From an uncultured Clostridia bacterium (GTDB taxonomy: Bacteria; Bacillota; Clostridia; TANB77; CAG-508), in the NCBI GenBank assembly GCA_928721915.1, contig CAKMVZ010000001.1, positions 434,001 through 498,000 on the forward strand: a stretch of 64,000 bases of DNA, written 5' to 3'. Below the pieces are notes generated by a model, which was given only the letters and a program-made list of their open reading frames with translations, ran no database searches and was not told the DNA's origin. The position numbers were made by a program, and so were the translations under genes. Positions 54,525 to 63,881 of the stretch are shown in pieces (within the stretch, counting starts at the first letter, position 1; every line of letters begins with the position of its first letter).

Positions 54525-55100
54525 ATGGAAGAAATGAAAAAAGCAGCACTTTATGCAAGATTTAGTTCTCAAAGACAAAATGAAACTTCTATTGAAGCTC
54601 AATTAGAAGAATGTTATAACTATTGTAGAGAAAATAAATATGAGGTTGTTGGAGAATATATAGATAAAGCAATAAGTGCTAAAACAGATGATAGACCAGA
54701 ATTTTTAAGAATGATAGCAGATAGTAGTAAAGAAATTTTTGAAGCTATTGTAGTTTATCAATTAGATAGGTTTGCAAGAAATAAATATGACTCAGCAATT
54801 TATAAAAGACAATTAAAACAAAAAGGTGTCAAGGTATATTCAGCAAAAGAACAAATATCAGATGGGCCAGAAGGAATTTTAATTGAAAGTGTTTTAGAAG
54901 GAATGGCAGAATATTATTCAGCAGAGCTAAGCCAAAAGGTCAAAAGAAATCTAAGACAAAATGCAGAGAGAGGTTGGTTCAATGGTGGCTATCCACCATT
55001 TGGATATAAAGTTGTAGAAGTTGATTGTGGTACATATAAAAAGAAAAAGTTAGAAATAGATACAGATACAGCACCAATAGTAAGACAAGTATTTGAATGA
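54525..55100 (+). CDS. Large serine recombinase, catalytic part (split gene)
   Basis: 191 residues. ALYARFSSQRQNETSIEAQL carries the catalytic Ser; YQLDRFARNKYDSAIYKRQL and LEGMAEYYSAELSQKVKRN complete the resolvase domain, then RGWFNGGYPPFGYKVV opens the recombinase domain. It stops at TGA 55098-55100 in the sequence GAATGAGG. Restoring one A (GAA ATG AGG) would continue it as VRQVFEMRANDIS into the next ORF. The break is therefore of the -1 kind, opposite to the CGG sites. Confidence 0.85.
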   Translation: MEEMKKAALYARFSSQRQNETSIEAQLEECYNYCRENKYEVVGEYIDKAISAKTDDRPEFLRMIADSSKEIFEAIVVYQLDRFARNKYDSAIYKRQLKQKGVKVYSAKEQISDGPEGILIESVLEGMAEYYSAELSQKVKRNLRQNAERGWFNGGYPPFGYKVVEVDCGTYKKKKLEIDTDTAPIVRQVFE

Positions 55101-56053
55101 GGGCTAATGATATTAGCTTATTAGATATAGTTGATTATCTAAATCAAAAAGGTTGCAAAACAGTAAAGGGAAATAAGTTTCAAAAAACTTCATTATCAGT
55201 AATGCTAAAAAATAAAAGATATATTGGAACTAACATATATAGTGGAATAGAATATCCCAACACAATTCCAGCTATTATAGATGAAGAACTATTTGATAGA
55301 GTACAAGCAATTATAAAGAAACATCAACATTCACCAGGAATAGGAAAAGCAGATGAAAGTTATTTTCTAACAACAAAACTATTTTGTGGAAAATGTAAAT
55401 CAGCAATGGTAGGAACTTCAGGTACTTCACATAGTGGAATAGTTTATAAATATTATACTTGTAACAAAGTGTTAAAAAAGAAATGTGATAAAAAGAATGT
55501 TCGAAAGGATTTAATAGAAGAATTGGTAGTAAGTGAGTGTAGAAAATTATTAACAGATGAAAACATAGATAATATATCATATAAGGCTTATACTATTAGT
55601 CAGGAAAAGAATGCTCAAAATTGTTTAATGAAGGCACTAGAAAAACAAATACATAAATTAGAAAAAAACATTGAGAATTTAATGGTAGCATTAGAAAATG
55701 GTGATAATGTGGACCTAATAAATGAAAGGATTACTAATAATAGAGTTGAACTAGATAAAGCTAAAAAACAATATAATAATGAAAGTGAGAAAATATCAAA
55801 TCTTACAGAAAAGCAAATAAGAAAGTTTTTGATAAAATTGAAGGACAAAAGAATAGATGAATTGAAATACAAGAAATTGCTAATTAGTTTATTTGTAAAT
55901 AAGATATATGTTTATGAAGATGAATTAACTATGATATTCAATGTTGGTGATAAATCTATAACAATAACAAAGTCATTGTTAAAGGATATAAATACCAACT
56001 TAAAAAATGGTGACAGTTCTTATATTGAACAGGCAAGTCCACCAAAAAGTTGA
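55097..56053 (+). CDS. Large serine recombinase, DNA-binding part (split gene)
   Basis: 318 residues, starting with the ATG that overlaps the previous stop (ATGA). It holds the rest of the recombinase domain (DIVDYLNQKGCKTVKGN, LSVMLKNKRYIGTNIYSG), the zinc ribbon (LFCGKCKSAMVG, YYTCNKV, KCDKKNV), and a coiled coil (about 175-240). ATGA overlap could allow translational coupling, so the two halves might be made as separate chains. The integrase lies at the right end of the element as expected. Confidence 0.82.
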   Translation: MRANDISLLDIVDYLNQKGCKTVKGNKFQKTSLSVMLKNKRYIGTNIYSGIEYPNTIPAIIDEELFDRVQAIIKKHQHSPGIGKADESYFLTTKLFCGKCKSAMVGTSGTSHSGIVYKYYTCNKVLKKKCDKKNVRKDLIEELVVSECRKLLTDENIDNISYKAYTISQEKNAQNCLMKALEKQIHKLEKNIENLMVALENGDNVDLINERITNNRVELDKAKKQYNNESEKISNLTEKQIRKFLIKLKDKRIDELKYKKLLISLFVNKIYVYEDELTMIFNVGDKSITITKSLLKDINTNLKNGDSSYIEQASPPKS

Positions 56054-56182
56054 AATTTTAACCAATTTCAGCTTTTTTTTAGGTTCTTTGTCAATAGTTG
56101 GGGGGAATTTGAAACTTAAAGCATTGACTATATATCAATATTTTGATAAAATATGTATATAATATTAATGGAGGTGTTTATT

Positions 56183-56437
56183 ATGCCAGTTATTAGACCA
56201 AGTTCTGATTTAAGAAATAATTACAATGAAATTTCTAAAATTTGTCATCAAACAAATAGTCCTGTATATATTACAAAGAATGGTGCAGGAGATTTAGCTG
56301 TTATGAGTATTGAGTTATATGAACTATTAACAGATAAGCATATTTTATATAAAGAATTAGAAAAAGGAATAAGCTCATTAGACAAGGATGAAAAATTTTC
56401 TGAAGAAGAAGTATACGAAGAATTAGATAAAATATAG
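56183..56437 (+). CDS. Phd/YefM-family antitoxin
   Basis: 84 residues from ATG 56183 (GGAGGTG). VIRPSSDLRNNYNEISKICH and PVYITKNGAGDLAVMSIELYE are the Phd/YefM dimerisation and DNA-binding region. Pairs with the toxin 15 bases downstream and presumably represses their common promoter. Confidence 0.88.
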   Translation: MPVIRPSSDLRNNYNEISKICHQTNSPVYITKNGAGDLAVMSIELYELLTDKHILYKELEKGISSLDKDEKFSEEEVYEELDKI

Positions 56438-56452
56438 AAAGAGGGTTTATTT

Positions 56453-56761
56453 GTGAAAAAATATAATATAGAATATTCTAAAGAATCAAAAGAAGATTTA
56501 ATAGAAATAAAGCAATATATAAAATATAATCTACAAGAACCAGAAACAGCAAATAAATTAATCTCTAAAATAAGAAAATCAATAAGAACTTTGAAAGATA
56601 ATCCTGAAATATATGCAATTATTGATGATGATATAATAAGAAAATTAGAAATAAGAAAGTTAATAGTTGATAATTATATTATATTTTATAGAATAAAAAA
56701 TGATAGTATTGAAATTGTAAGAATTATGTATGGAAGTAGAAATTGGATAAATTTATTATAA
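56453..56761 (+). CDS. ParE/RelE-superfamily toxin
   Basis: 102 residues from a GTG start. The N-terminus KYNIEYSKESKEDLIEIKQY and the later PEIYAIIDDDIIRKLEIRKL and NYIIFYRIKNDSIEIVRIMY are ParE-type strands and helices. Gyrase or ribosome as target is not decided by sequence. Its stop abuts the dinD remnant. Confidence 0.87.
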   Translation: MKKYNIEYSKESKEDLIEIKQYIKYNLQEPETANKLISKIRKSIRTLKDNPEIYAIIDDDIIRKLEIRKLIVDNYIIFYRIKNDSIEIVRIMYGSRNWINLL

Positions 56762-57026
56762 TCACCCATACAATTTGATGAAAATGGAATTGAATTTTGG
56801 TATGCTAGAGAATTGCAGTTAGTCTTAAATTATAAAGAATGGAGAAAATTTGAAAATGTTATAAAAAAAGCATGCGATACTCATAATAAAATTGGAAAAA
56901 TAGTTAGAAAAGCAATTAAACAAGCAGGACGGAACTATGCCAGAAGAATTGCCTACACCTAAAAAGAGTTTGAAACAATTAGAAAAAGAAAATAAAAAAA
57001 CACTAGAAGACAATTATAAATCTTAA
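56762..57026 (+). pseudogene. dinD: dinD remnant with internal deletion, carrying a CGG site
   Basis: The frame begins right after the toxin stop without a start codon: PIQFDENGIEFWYARELQLV and YKEWRKFENVIKKA match the DinD N-terminus. It then jumps directly to the C-terminal KIVRKAIKQAG region, leaving out about 100 residues. CGG at 56930-56932 breaks the frame, and skipping C gives AGGTMPEELPTPKKSLKQLE, the conserved DinD end. So the CGG site survives in a dead gene. Confidence 0.78.
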
Positions 57027-57234
57027 CAATTTGCCACTGGTGGCAAATTTGTTTTAGATATTTGTCAATAATTTGAGTATTAGATTTCATAGTAATTAAA
57101 TTTTAAATAAGTTATTGACAATTAAAAATATATGATGATAAACTAAGAACATACAATGGCATTTTTATATGAACATTGGAATAATTATTCAATGAAACTC
57201 GTAAATTTTTTTGTTTAAACAGGAGGACTTGAAA

Positions 57235-58650
57235 ATGAAAAGACGGAATTTTTCTTATGCAGATATAATGTCTGTACATCATGGTGTTACTGGTTCTTGT
57301 AACTTAGTGGCTACAAAATTTCCAGATGGTGAATCTGTAAAATTTGTGGTTGATTGTGGAATGTTTCAGGAGGAGGGTTGTGAAGAGCTTAACAATTCAT
57401 TTCCATTTAATGCTGAAAATATAGATTTTGCATTGGTTACTCATAATCACGTTGACCATACTGGTAGATTACCCTTCTTAGTAAAAAAAGGTTTCTACAA
57501 AAAAATCTATATGACAGAAACTACTGGGAAACTTATTAATTTAGCATTAGAGGATAGTTGTCATGTTTTAAGAGATACGGCTAAAAGACGGCATCAAAAA
57601 CCACTATATGATGAATCAGATGTTGATATGAGTTTGAAATTATTTAACTCATGTTTGTATTCAGAAACAATTAAAGTGCATAAAAATATTGATGTAACTT
57701 TTTTTGTGAATGGGCATCTGATGGGTGCTGCTATAATTTTAGCTCAGATTAAATACCCTGGAAGTGAAGATATTAATTTGTTATTTACAGGTGATTATAA
57801 CAATAAAAACATGTTTTTTGATGTTTTAGATTTGCCTGATTGGGTTTTAGAATTACCACTTATTGTAATTCAAGAGTCGACCTATGGCGATATGGATTCA
57901 TCAGAAATTGTACCATGTTTTGAGCAAAATGTTTCAGAATGTATAAAAAATCAAGGAACTGTTATTGCTCCGGTTTTTTCACTTGGAAGAGCACAAGAGA
58001 TATTGTATGTGCTTAAAGGAATGCAAGAAAAGCAGTTAATTGACTATAATGTTCCTATTTATCTTGATGGAAAATTAGCAATAAAATATACAAATTTGTA
58101 TCTTAATGGTGATTTGTATATAAAAGAAAGCATGAAGAATTTTCTTCCTCTTAATTATAAGCCTATTTCAAAAAAGGAAAGAGGAGCAGTTCTTTATGAT
58201 TTGAATTCAAAAATTGTGCTTACTACTTCAGGAATGGGGTCTTATGGTCCAGCTCAAGTTTATATTCCGGAATATATTACAAGGAAAAATGCTTTGATAC
58301 ATTTTACTGGATATTGCTCACCAGATACTTTAGGAGGAAGATTAAAATCTACAAATTTTGGTGACAAGGTTGAAGTTGCAGGTTTATCTGCTAAGAAAAG
58401 CGCAAATGTTGAGTTTACAAATGAGTTTTCAGCTCATGCAAAATCAGACGAGATGATTGCTTTTCTTAAAAAATTTAAAAATTTGAAATTAGTATTGTTA
58501 AATCATGGAGATCCAAATGTGAAAAGGAATTTTTCAGGCAGAATTTTAGATGAAGTTGATACAAAACATGTTGGAATTCTTGGTGAGGAATATCTTTTTA
58601 GAGTTAATCCTTATGGTCTGGAAAAGACTTTAACAACAAAATTTAAGTAA
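57235..58650 (+). CDS. MBL-fold/beta-CASP RNA-processing-type nuclease, with in-frame sense CGG
   Basis: 471 residues from ATG 57235 (GGAGG upstream). VDCGMFQEEG, THNHVDHTGRLPFL (HxHxDH), FTGDYN, then the beta-CASP region (QESTYGDMDSS, GTVIAPVFSLGRAQEIL) and LTTSGMGSYGPA, EFSAHAKSDE and LNHGDP. Related to CPSF-type mRNA-processing nucleases. CGG at 57244-57246 (codon 4) and at 57589-57591 are in frame and are followed by correct protein, so they are read as sense. Codon use (T-rich third positions, more C) differs from the neighbours, suggesting transfer. Confidence 0.85.
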   Translation: MKRRNFSYADIMSVHHGVTGSCNLVATKFPDGESVKFVVDCGMFQEEGCEELNNSFPFNAENIDFALVTHNHVDHTGRLPFLVKKGFYKKIYMTETTGKLINLALEDSCHVLRDTAKRRHQKPLYDESDVDMSLKLFNSCLYSETIKVHKNIDVTFFVNGHLMGAAIILAQIKYPGSEDINLLFTGDYNNKNMFFDVLDLPDWVLELPLIVIQESTYGDMDSSEIVPCFEQNVSECIKNQGTVIAPVFSLGRAQEILYVLKGMQEKQLIDYNVPIYLDGKLAIKYTNLYLNGDLYIKESMKNFLPLNYKPISKKERGAVLYDLNSKIVLTTSGMGSYGPAQVYIPEYITRKNALIHFTGYCSPDTLGGRLKSTNFGDKVEVAGLSAKKSANVEFTNEFSAHAKSDEMIAFLKKFKNLKLVLLNHGDPNVKRNFSGRILDEVDTKHVGILGEEYLFRVNPYGLEKTLTTKFK

Positions 58651-58670
58651 CTTTTGCTAAAAAAGTAAAC

Positions 58671-58707
58671 AAAAGGGAGGGAATACACAAAAAACCCTCT
58701 TTTTTGT
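58671..58707 (+). terminator. Terminator of the beta-CASP gene
   Basis: AAAAGGGAGGG and CCCTCTTTTTT can pair, ending in T-run TTTTTTGTTTTT. Confidence 0.55.
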
Positions 58708-58777
58708 TTTTCACTAAAAAATGATTTATACATATTATAATATATAATTTATTTTATAATAGAGGAGTATATAGAAT

Positions 58778-60040
58778 ATGTATAAATTTAAAGAGAAATT
58801 TTTTATTTTTATAATTTCTTTTATTTTGAGTTTTTGTATTATTGGCAATTCATATGCAATTGTTCCAAGTGGAAGTTTAAATTATCAAGGAATAGATGTT
58901 AGTAATTGGCAGGGATACATAGATTATAATGAAGTTAAAAATGCTGGAATAGAAGTTGTTTACATAAAAGCAAGCCAAGGAAGTAACATAAAAGATCCAT
59001 ATTTTGAAATAAATTATGAAAATGCTAAGGCAGCAGGATTAAAGGTAGGTTTTTATCATTTTTTAACTGCAACAAATGAAGAAGAGGCAATTCAGGAAGC
59101 AAATTTTTTTGCTTCAGTAATATCTGGAAAAGTACTAGATTGTAAACTTGTTTTAGATTATGAAGTATTTCATGGAGTAGGAACTCAAGAAATAAATGCA
59201 ATTGCTAGAGCTTTTATGGAAAAAGTTAAGGAATTAACAAATAAGGAAATTATTTTATATAGTGATTTATCAAATGCAAGAGATATTTTTAATGAAGAAC
59301 TTGCTCAAGATTATGAATTATGGCTTGCATATTATGGAGATTATAATAGTTTAACAAATGTTAGAACAAATTGGGAAGAGTATATTGGAGTTCAATATTC
59401 AGACAGGGGAAGAATAAATGGAATAAATGCAAATGTTGATAGAGATTTATTTACAGAAAGTATTTTTTTAAGTGATGAAAATGTAACAGAAATTAATAGT
59501 AGTGGTACAATTTTAGATACTTATAATACTGAAACTGTATTTTACATTGTTAAAAGTGGAAATACTTTATCGCAAATTGCTTCTATATATGGAACTACTG
59601 TGCAAGAAATTGCTGCTATAAATGGAATAACAAATGTAAATTTAATTTTTCCAGGTGAGACTTTAAGAATTCATACTAATTCTACGATAAATGGTAGTGA
59701 AGATAGACAAATGAATGAGATAATCTATACTGTAGAAAGAGGGAATACTTTATCACAAATTGCTAGAAGTTACAATGTTACAGTAGAAAGTTTAGTAGAA
59801 CTTAATAATATTCAAAATCCTAATTTAATATATCCAGGAGAAAAAATTAGAATTAAAGAAAGTGATAGTGACTATTTAAATCCTGTAAAAAATACTAATA
59901 ACGAATATTATATTGTAAAAAGTGGAGATACTTTATATTCGATAGCAAGAAAAAATGGAACTACAGTAGCTCAAATTTTACAAAAAAATACGATACCAAA
60001 TCCAAATCTAATTTTTCCAGGACAAAGAATAAGATTATAA
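58778..60040 (+). CDS. GH25 lysozyme with three LysM domains
   Basis: 420 residues: signal peptide (about 1-27, FILSFCIIGNSYA), a GH25 muramidase domain (about 35-235: YQGIDVSNWQGYIDY, KVGFYHFLTA, CKLVLDYEVFHG, ANVDRDLF) with the Asp residues of the family, and three LysM repeats (about 255-300, 315-360, 375-420), each with VKSGNTLSQIA-like starts and LIFPGETLRI-like ends. Secreted, cutting peptidoglycan. Confidence 0.93.
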   Translation: MYKFKEKFFIFIISFILSFCIIGNSYAIVPSGSLNYQGIDVSNWQGYIDYNEVKNAGIEVVYIKASQGSNIKDPYFEINYENAKAAGLKVGFYHFLTATNEEEAIQEANFFASVISGKVLDCKLVLDYEVFHGVGTQEINAIARAFMEKVKELTNKEIILYSDLSNARDIFNEELAQDYELWLAYYGDYNSLTNVRTNWEEYIGVQYSDRGRINGINANVDRDLFTESIFLSDENVTEINSSGTILDTYNTETVFYIVKSGNTLSQIASIYGTTVQEIAAINGITNVNLIFPGETLRIHTNSTINGSEDRQMNEIIYTVERGNTLSQIARSYNVTVESLVELNNIQNPNLIYPGEKIRIKESDSDYLNPVKNTNNEYYIVKSGDTLYSIARKNGTTVAQILQKNTIPNPNLIFPGQRIRL

Positions 60041-60052
60041 AAATATATAATA

Positions 60053-60084
60053 AAAAAATGGCTTTAATTTTTTAAAGCCATTTT

Positions 60085-60088
<4 letters not shown>
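60053..60088. terminator. Bidirectional terminator
   Basis: AAAAAATGGCTTTAA (60053-60067) pairs with TTAAAGCCATTTTTT (60072-60086), serving the lysozyme gene and asnS from opposite sides. Confidence 0.88.
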
Positions 60089-61476
<1,388 letters not shown>

Positions 61477-61496
61477 ATAATCTCCTTAAATTTTTT

Positions 61497-61572
61497 TGGC
61501 TCGGGCGGTTAGATTCGAACTAACGAAATGTCGGAGTCAGAGTCCGATGCCTTACCACTTGGCGACGCCCGA
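61497..61572 (-). tRNA. tRNA-Gln (anticodon CTG)
   Basis: Minus strand. Acceptor TCGGGCG/CGCCCGA, anticodon stem TCGGA/TCCGA around CTCTGAC (anticodon CTG, reading CAG), T loop TTCGAAT, and encoded CCA at its 3' end (61499-61497). It sits 20 bases upstream of asnS and may be co-transcribed with it. Confidence 0.9.
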
Positions 61573-61714
61573 ATATATTTTTTGAACTTTAAATATATTA
61601 TCACAATAAATTTAAAAAGTCTAGTATTTTATATTTTTCCATTGATAAATTTATTTAAATATAATAAAATATTAATGTATTTAAAAATTATAGTAATTTT
61701 GAAAGGGATAAAAA

Positions 61715-62590
61715 ATGGAGTATGAATATAAAATAACAAATCAAGAATCATTTGAACTTGCTGATATTTTTGAATGTGGTCAATGTTTTAGATGGAATAT
61801 TCAAGATGATGAAAGTTATACAGGAGTTGTTAAAAATTCTGTTATAAATGTTTCTAAAAAAGATAATGAAATTATATTTAAAGGAAGTTTTGAAGGAAGT
61901 AAAGAAGAGTTTGAAAATCTTATAAGATATTATTTTGATTTGGATACTAATTATACTGATTTTAAGGAAAAACTTGCAAATATTGATGAATATTTAAACA
62001 CTGCCATAAAATTTGGAAGTGGAATTAGAATTTTAAACCAAGATTTATGGGAATGTATTATTTCTTTTATTATTTCTGCTAATAACAATATTCCTAGAAT
62101 AAAAAAGATTATTGAGAGAATTTCTGAAAGATATGGAAAAGAAATTAAATTTCAAGGAAAGTCATATTATACTTTTCCAAATGTAGAAAGCTTATCTAAG
62201 GCAAGTGTAGAAGACTTAAGAGCATTAGGAACAGGGTTTAGAGATGTAAGAATTTTTAATACAACACATATGATTTTAGAAAAGAAAGTAGATTTAAATA
62301 AAATTAAAGAAATGAAATCTTCAGACGAGATGAGAGAAGAACTTTTAAAACTAGATGGTGTAGGACCCAAAGTTGCGGACTGCATTTTACTTTTTTCTAC
62401 TTTAAAAAGATTAGATGTATTTCCGATTGATGTATGGGTAAGACGTGTTATGAATGAACTTTATATACATAATGAAAATGAGGAAAAGGTTAGTAAAAAA
62501 GAAATTTTAAATTTAGCAGATAAAAAATTTTTAAAGATATCAGGACTTGCTCAGCAATATTTATTTTATTGGAAAAGGAGCGCGTCTTAA
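61715..62590 (+). CDS. 8-oxoguanine DNA glycosylase (Ogg-type)
   Basis: 291 residues. FECGQCFRWNIQDD (N-terminal fold), DLWECIISFIISANNNIPRI, and the helix-hairpin-helix LKLDGVGPKVADCILLFST followed by VFPIDVWVRRVMNELY with the catalytic Asp. In the OGG1 family this removes oxidised guanine. RBS AAAGGG. Confidence 0.88.
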   Translation: MEYEYKITNQESFELADIFECGQCFRWNIQDDESYTGVVKNSVINVSKKDNEIIFKGSFEGSKEEFENLIRYYFDLDTNYTDFKEKLANIDEYLNTAIKFGSGIRILNQDLWECIISFIISANNNIPRIKKIIERISERYGKEIKFQGKSYYTFPNVESLSKASVEDLRALGTGFRDVRIFNTTHMILEKKVDLNKIKEMKSSDEMREELLKLDGVGPKVADCILLFSTLKRLDVFPIDVWVRRVMNELYIHNENEEKVSKKEILNLADKKFLKISGLAQQYLFYWKRSAS

Positions 62591-62603
62591 GGAGGAAACT
62601 ATC

Positions 62604-63788
62604 TTGAGATTTAGAGAAAATTTAGTATCAATTATAATAACAATTTTAATTTTAGCTGTAATTGTAATTACAGTACTGTTTTCACTTGACATAGTAGGTG
62701 TAATTACTTTGCCTGAAAAGTTTAGTTTAAAAACTTATTTTCCAGGAGTTGTTCAAGTTATTGGAAATTCTGATGAAGATATATATTATCCAGATTATGA
62801 AGCTACAGGGACAACAGTAAGTAGAGTAGAAGAAGATGATAAAAATAACGAAAATTATAATCAAGTAGATATAAATGATTTATTAGGTTCAAATACTGAT
62901 ACTTCTAGTGAAAATTATAATGTTACTGATAATAGTTATTTTTATAATCAATTAGATATGTATGGAAAAACTATTTATAGTAAAATGTATTCTAGTTTAG
63001 ATGAATTAAAAACAGGAAATGCTACAATAGAATTTGGAACAACTTTTAATGAATTGCTTCAAACAGAAGAAGGAGAGAAGACTATAACTGATGCTTTTCA
63101 ATTATCTATAAATGCTTTATTATTAGACCATCCTGAAATTTTTTATTTAGATGTTACAAAATTATATTTATATACTGAATATACCACTTCTATTTCTGGA
63201 ACAACATATAGAATTTCTATAGGTCCAGATGAAAATCAAAGTTATCTAGCAGAAGGATTTTATTCAAAATCTGATGTATTAAAAGCTGAAGCTCAAATAG
63301 AAGCTGTTTTAAATAATATTATAAGTAGTTTATCAGGCAGTACATATAATAAAGTAAAACAAGTTCATGATTATTTGATTGATAATATTGTTTATGATTC
63401 TGAAAGTGATTTAAGTTTGTCTCATGGAATATATGGAGCACTAGTTAATAATTTAGCAGTTTGTGATGGTTATGCAAAGTCATTTAAATATATTTTAGAT
63501 AATATAGGAATTTCGTGTGTAGAAGTTTGTGGTGTGGCGCAAAATTCAAACGGAGAAACAGAAAATCATGCATGGAATGATGTTTTAATAGATGGAAATT
63601 GGTATGCAGTTGATGTTACATGGGATGACCCAATAATAGTTGGTGGAAGTGGGTTTTTAACAGACAATTTAAGATATGAAAATTTTTTAAGAGGTTCAAA
63701 TACTTTTTACTCAACTCATATGGAAGATGGTTATGTTGTAAGTAATGGAAGTTTTTCATATCCAATTTTAAGTTTAACAGATTATTAG
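62604..63788 (+). CDS. Membrane-anchored transglutaminase-like protein
   Basis: 394 residues from TTG 62604 (AAGGAGG upstream, preferred to the earlier in-frame ATG inside ogg). One N-terminal helix (about 8-30), an Asp/Asn-rich stretch (60-100), and a transglutaminase core: LAVCDGYAKSFKYIL (Cys), ENHAWNDVLIDGNWYAVDVTWDDP (His and Asp). Outside-facing protease or cross-linking fold; substrate unknown. Confidence 0.78.
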   Translation: MRFRENLVSIIITILILAVIVITVLFSLDIVGVITLPEKFSLKTYFPGVVQVIGNSDEDIYYPDYEATGTTVSRVEEDDKNNENYNQVDINDLLGSNTDTSSENYNVTDNSYFYNQLDMYGKTIYSKMYSSLDELKTGNATIEFGTTFNELLQTEEGEKTITDAFQLSINALLLDHPEIFYLDVTKLYLYTEYTTSISGTTYRISIGPDENQSYLAEGFYSKSDVLKAEAQIEAVLNNIISSLSGSTYNKVKQVHDYLIDNIVYDSESDLSLSHGIYGALVNNLAVCDGYAKSFKYILDNIGISCVEVCGVAQNSNGETENHAWNDVLIDGNWYAVDVTWDDPIIVGGSGFLTDNLRYENFLRGSNTFYSTHMEDGYVVSNGSFSYPILSLTDY

Positions 63789-63790
63789 AT

Positions 63791-63815
63791 AAAAACAAAA
63801 TTTTGTTTTTTCTAT
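63791..63815 (+). terminator. Terminator
   Basis: AAAAACAAAA pairs with TTTTGTTTTT (63791-63810), then TCTATT. Confidence 0.6.
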
Positions 63816-63881
63816 TGACAGTTTTAAGAAAATATGATATTTTAACTTAACAAACAAAATTTTGCCAAAGAAGGAATGTAT

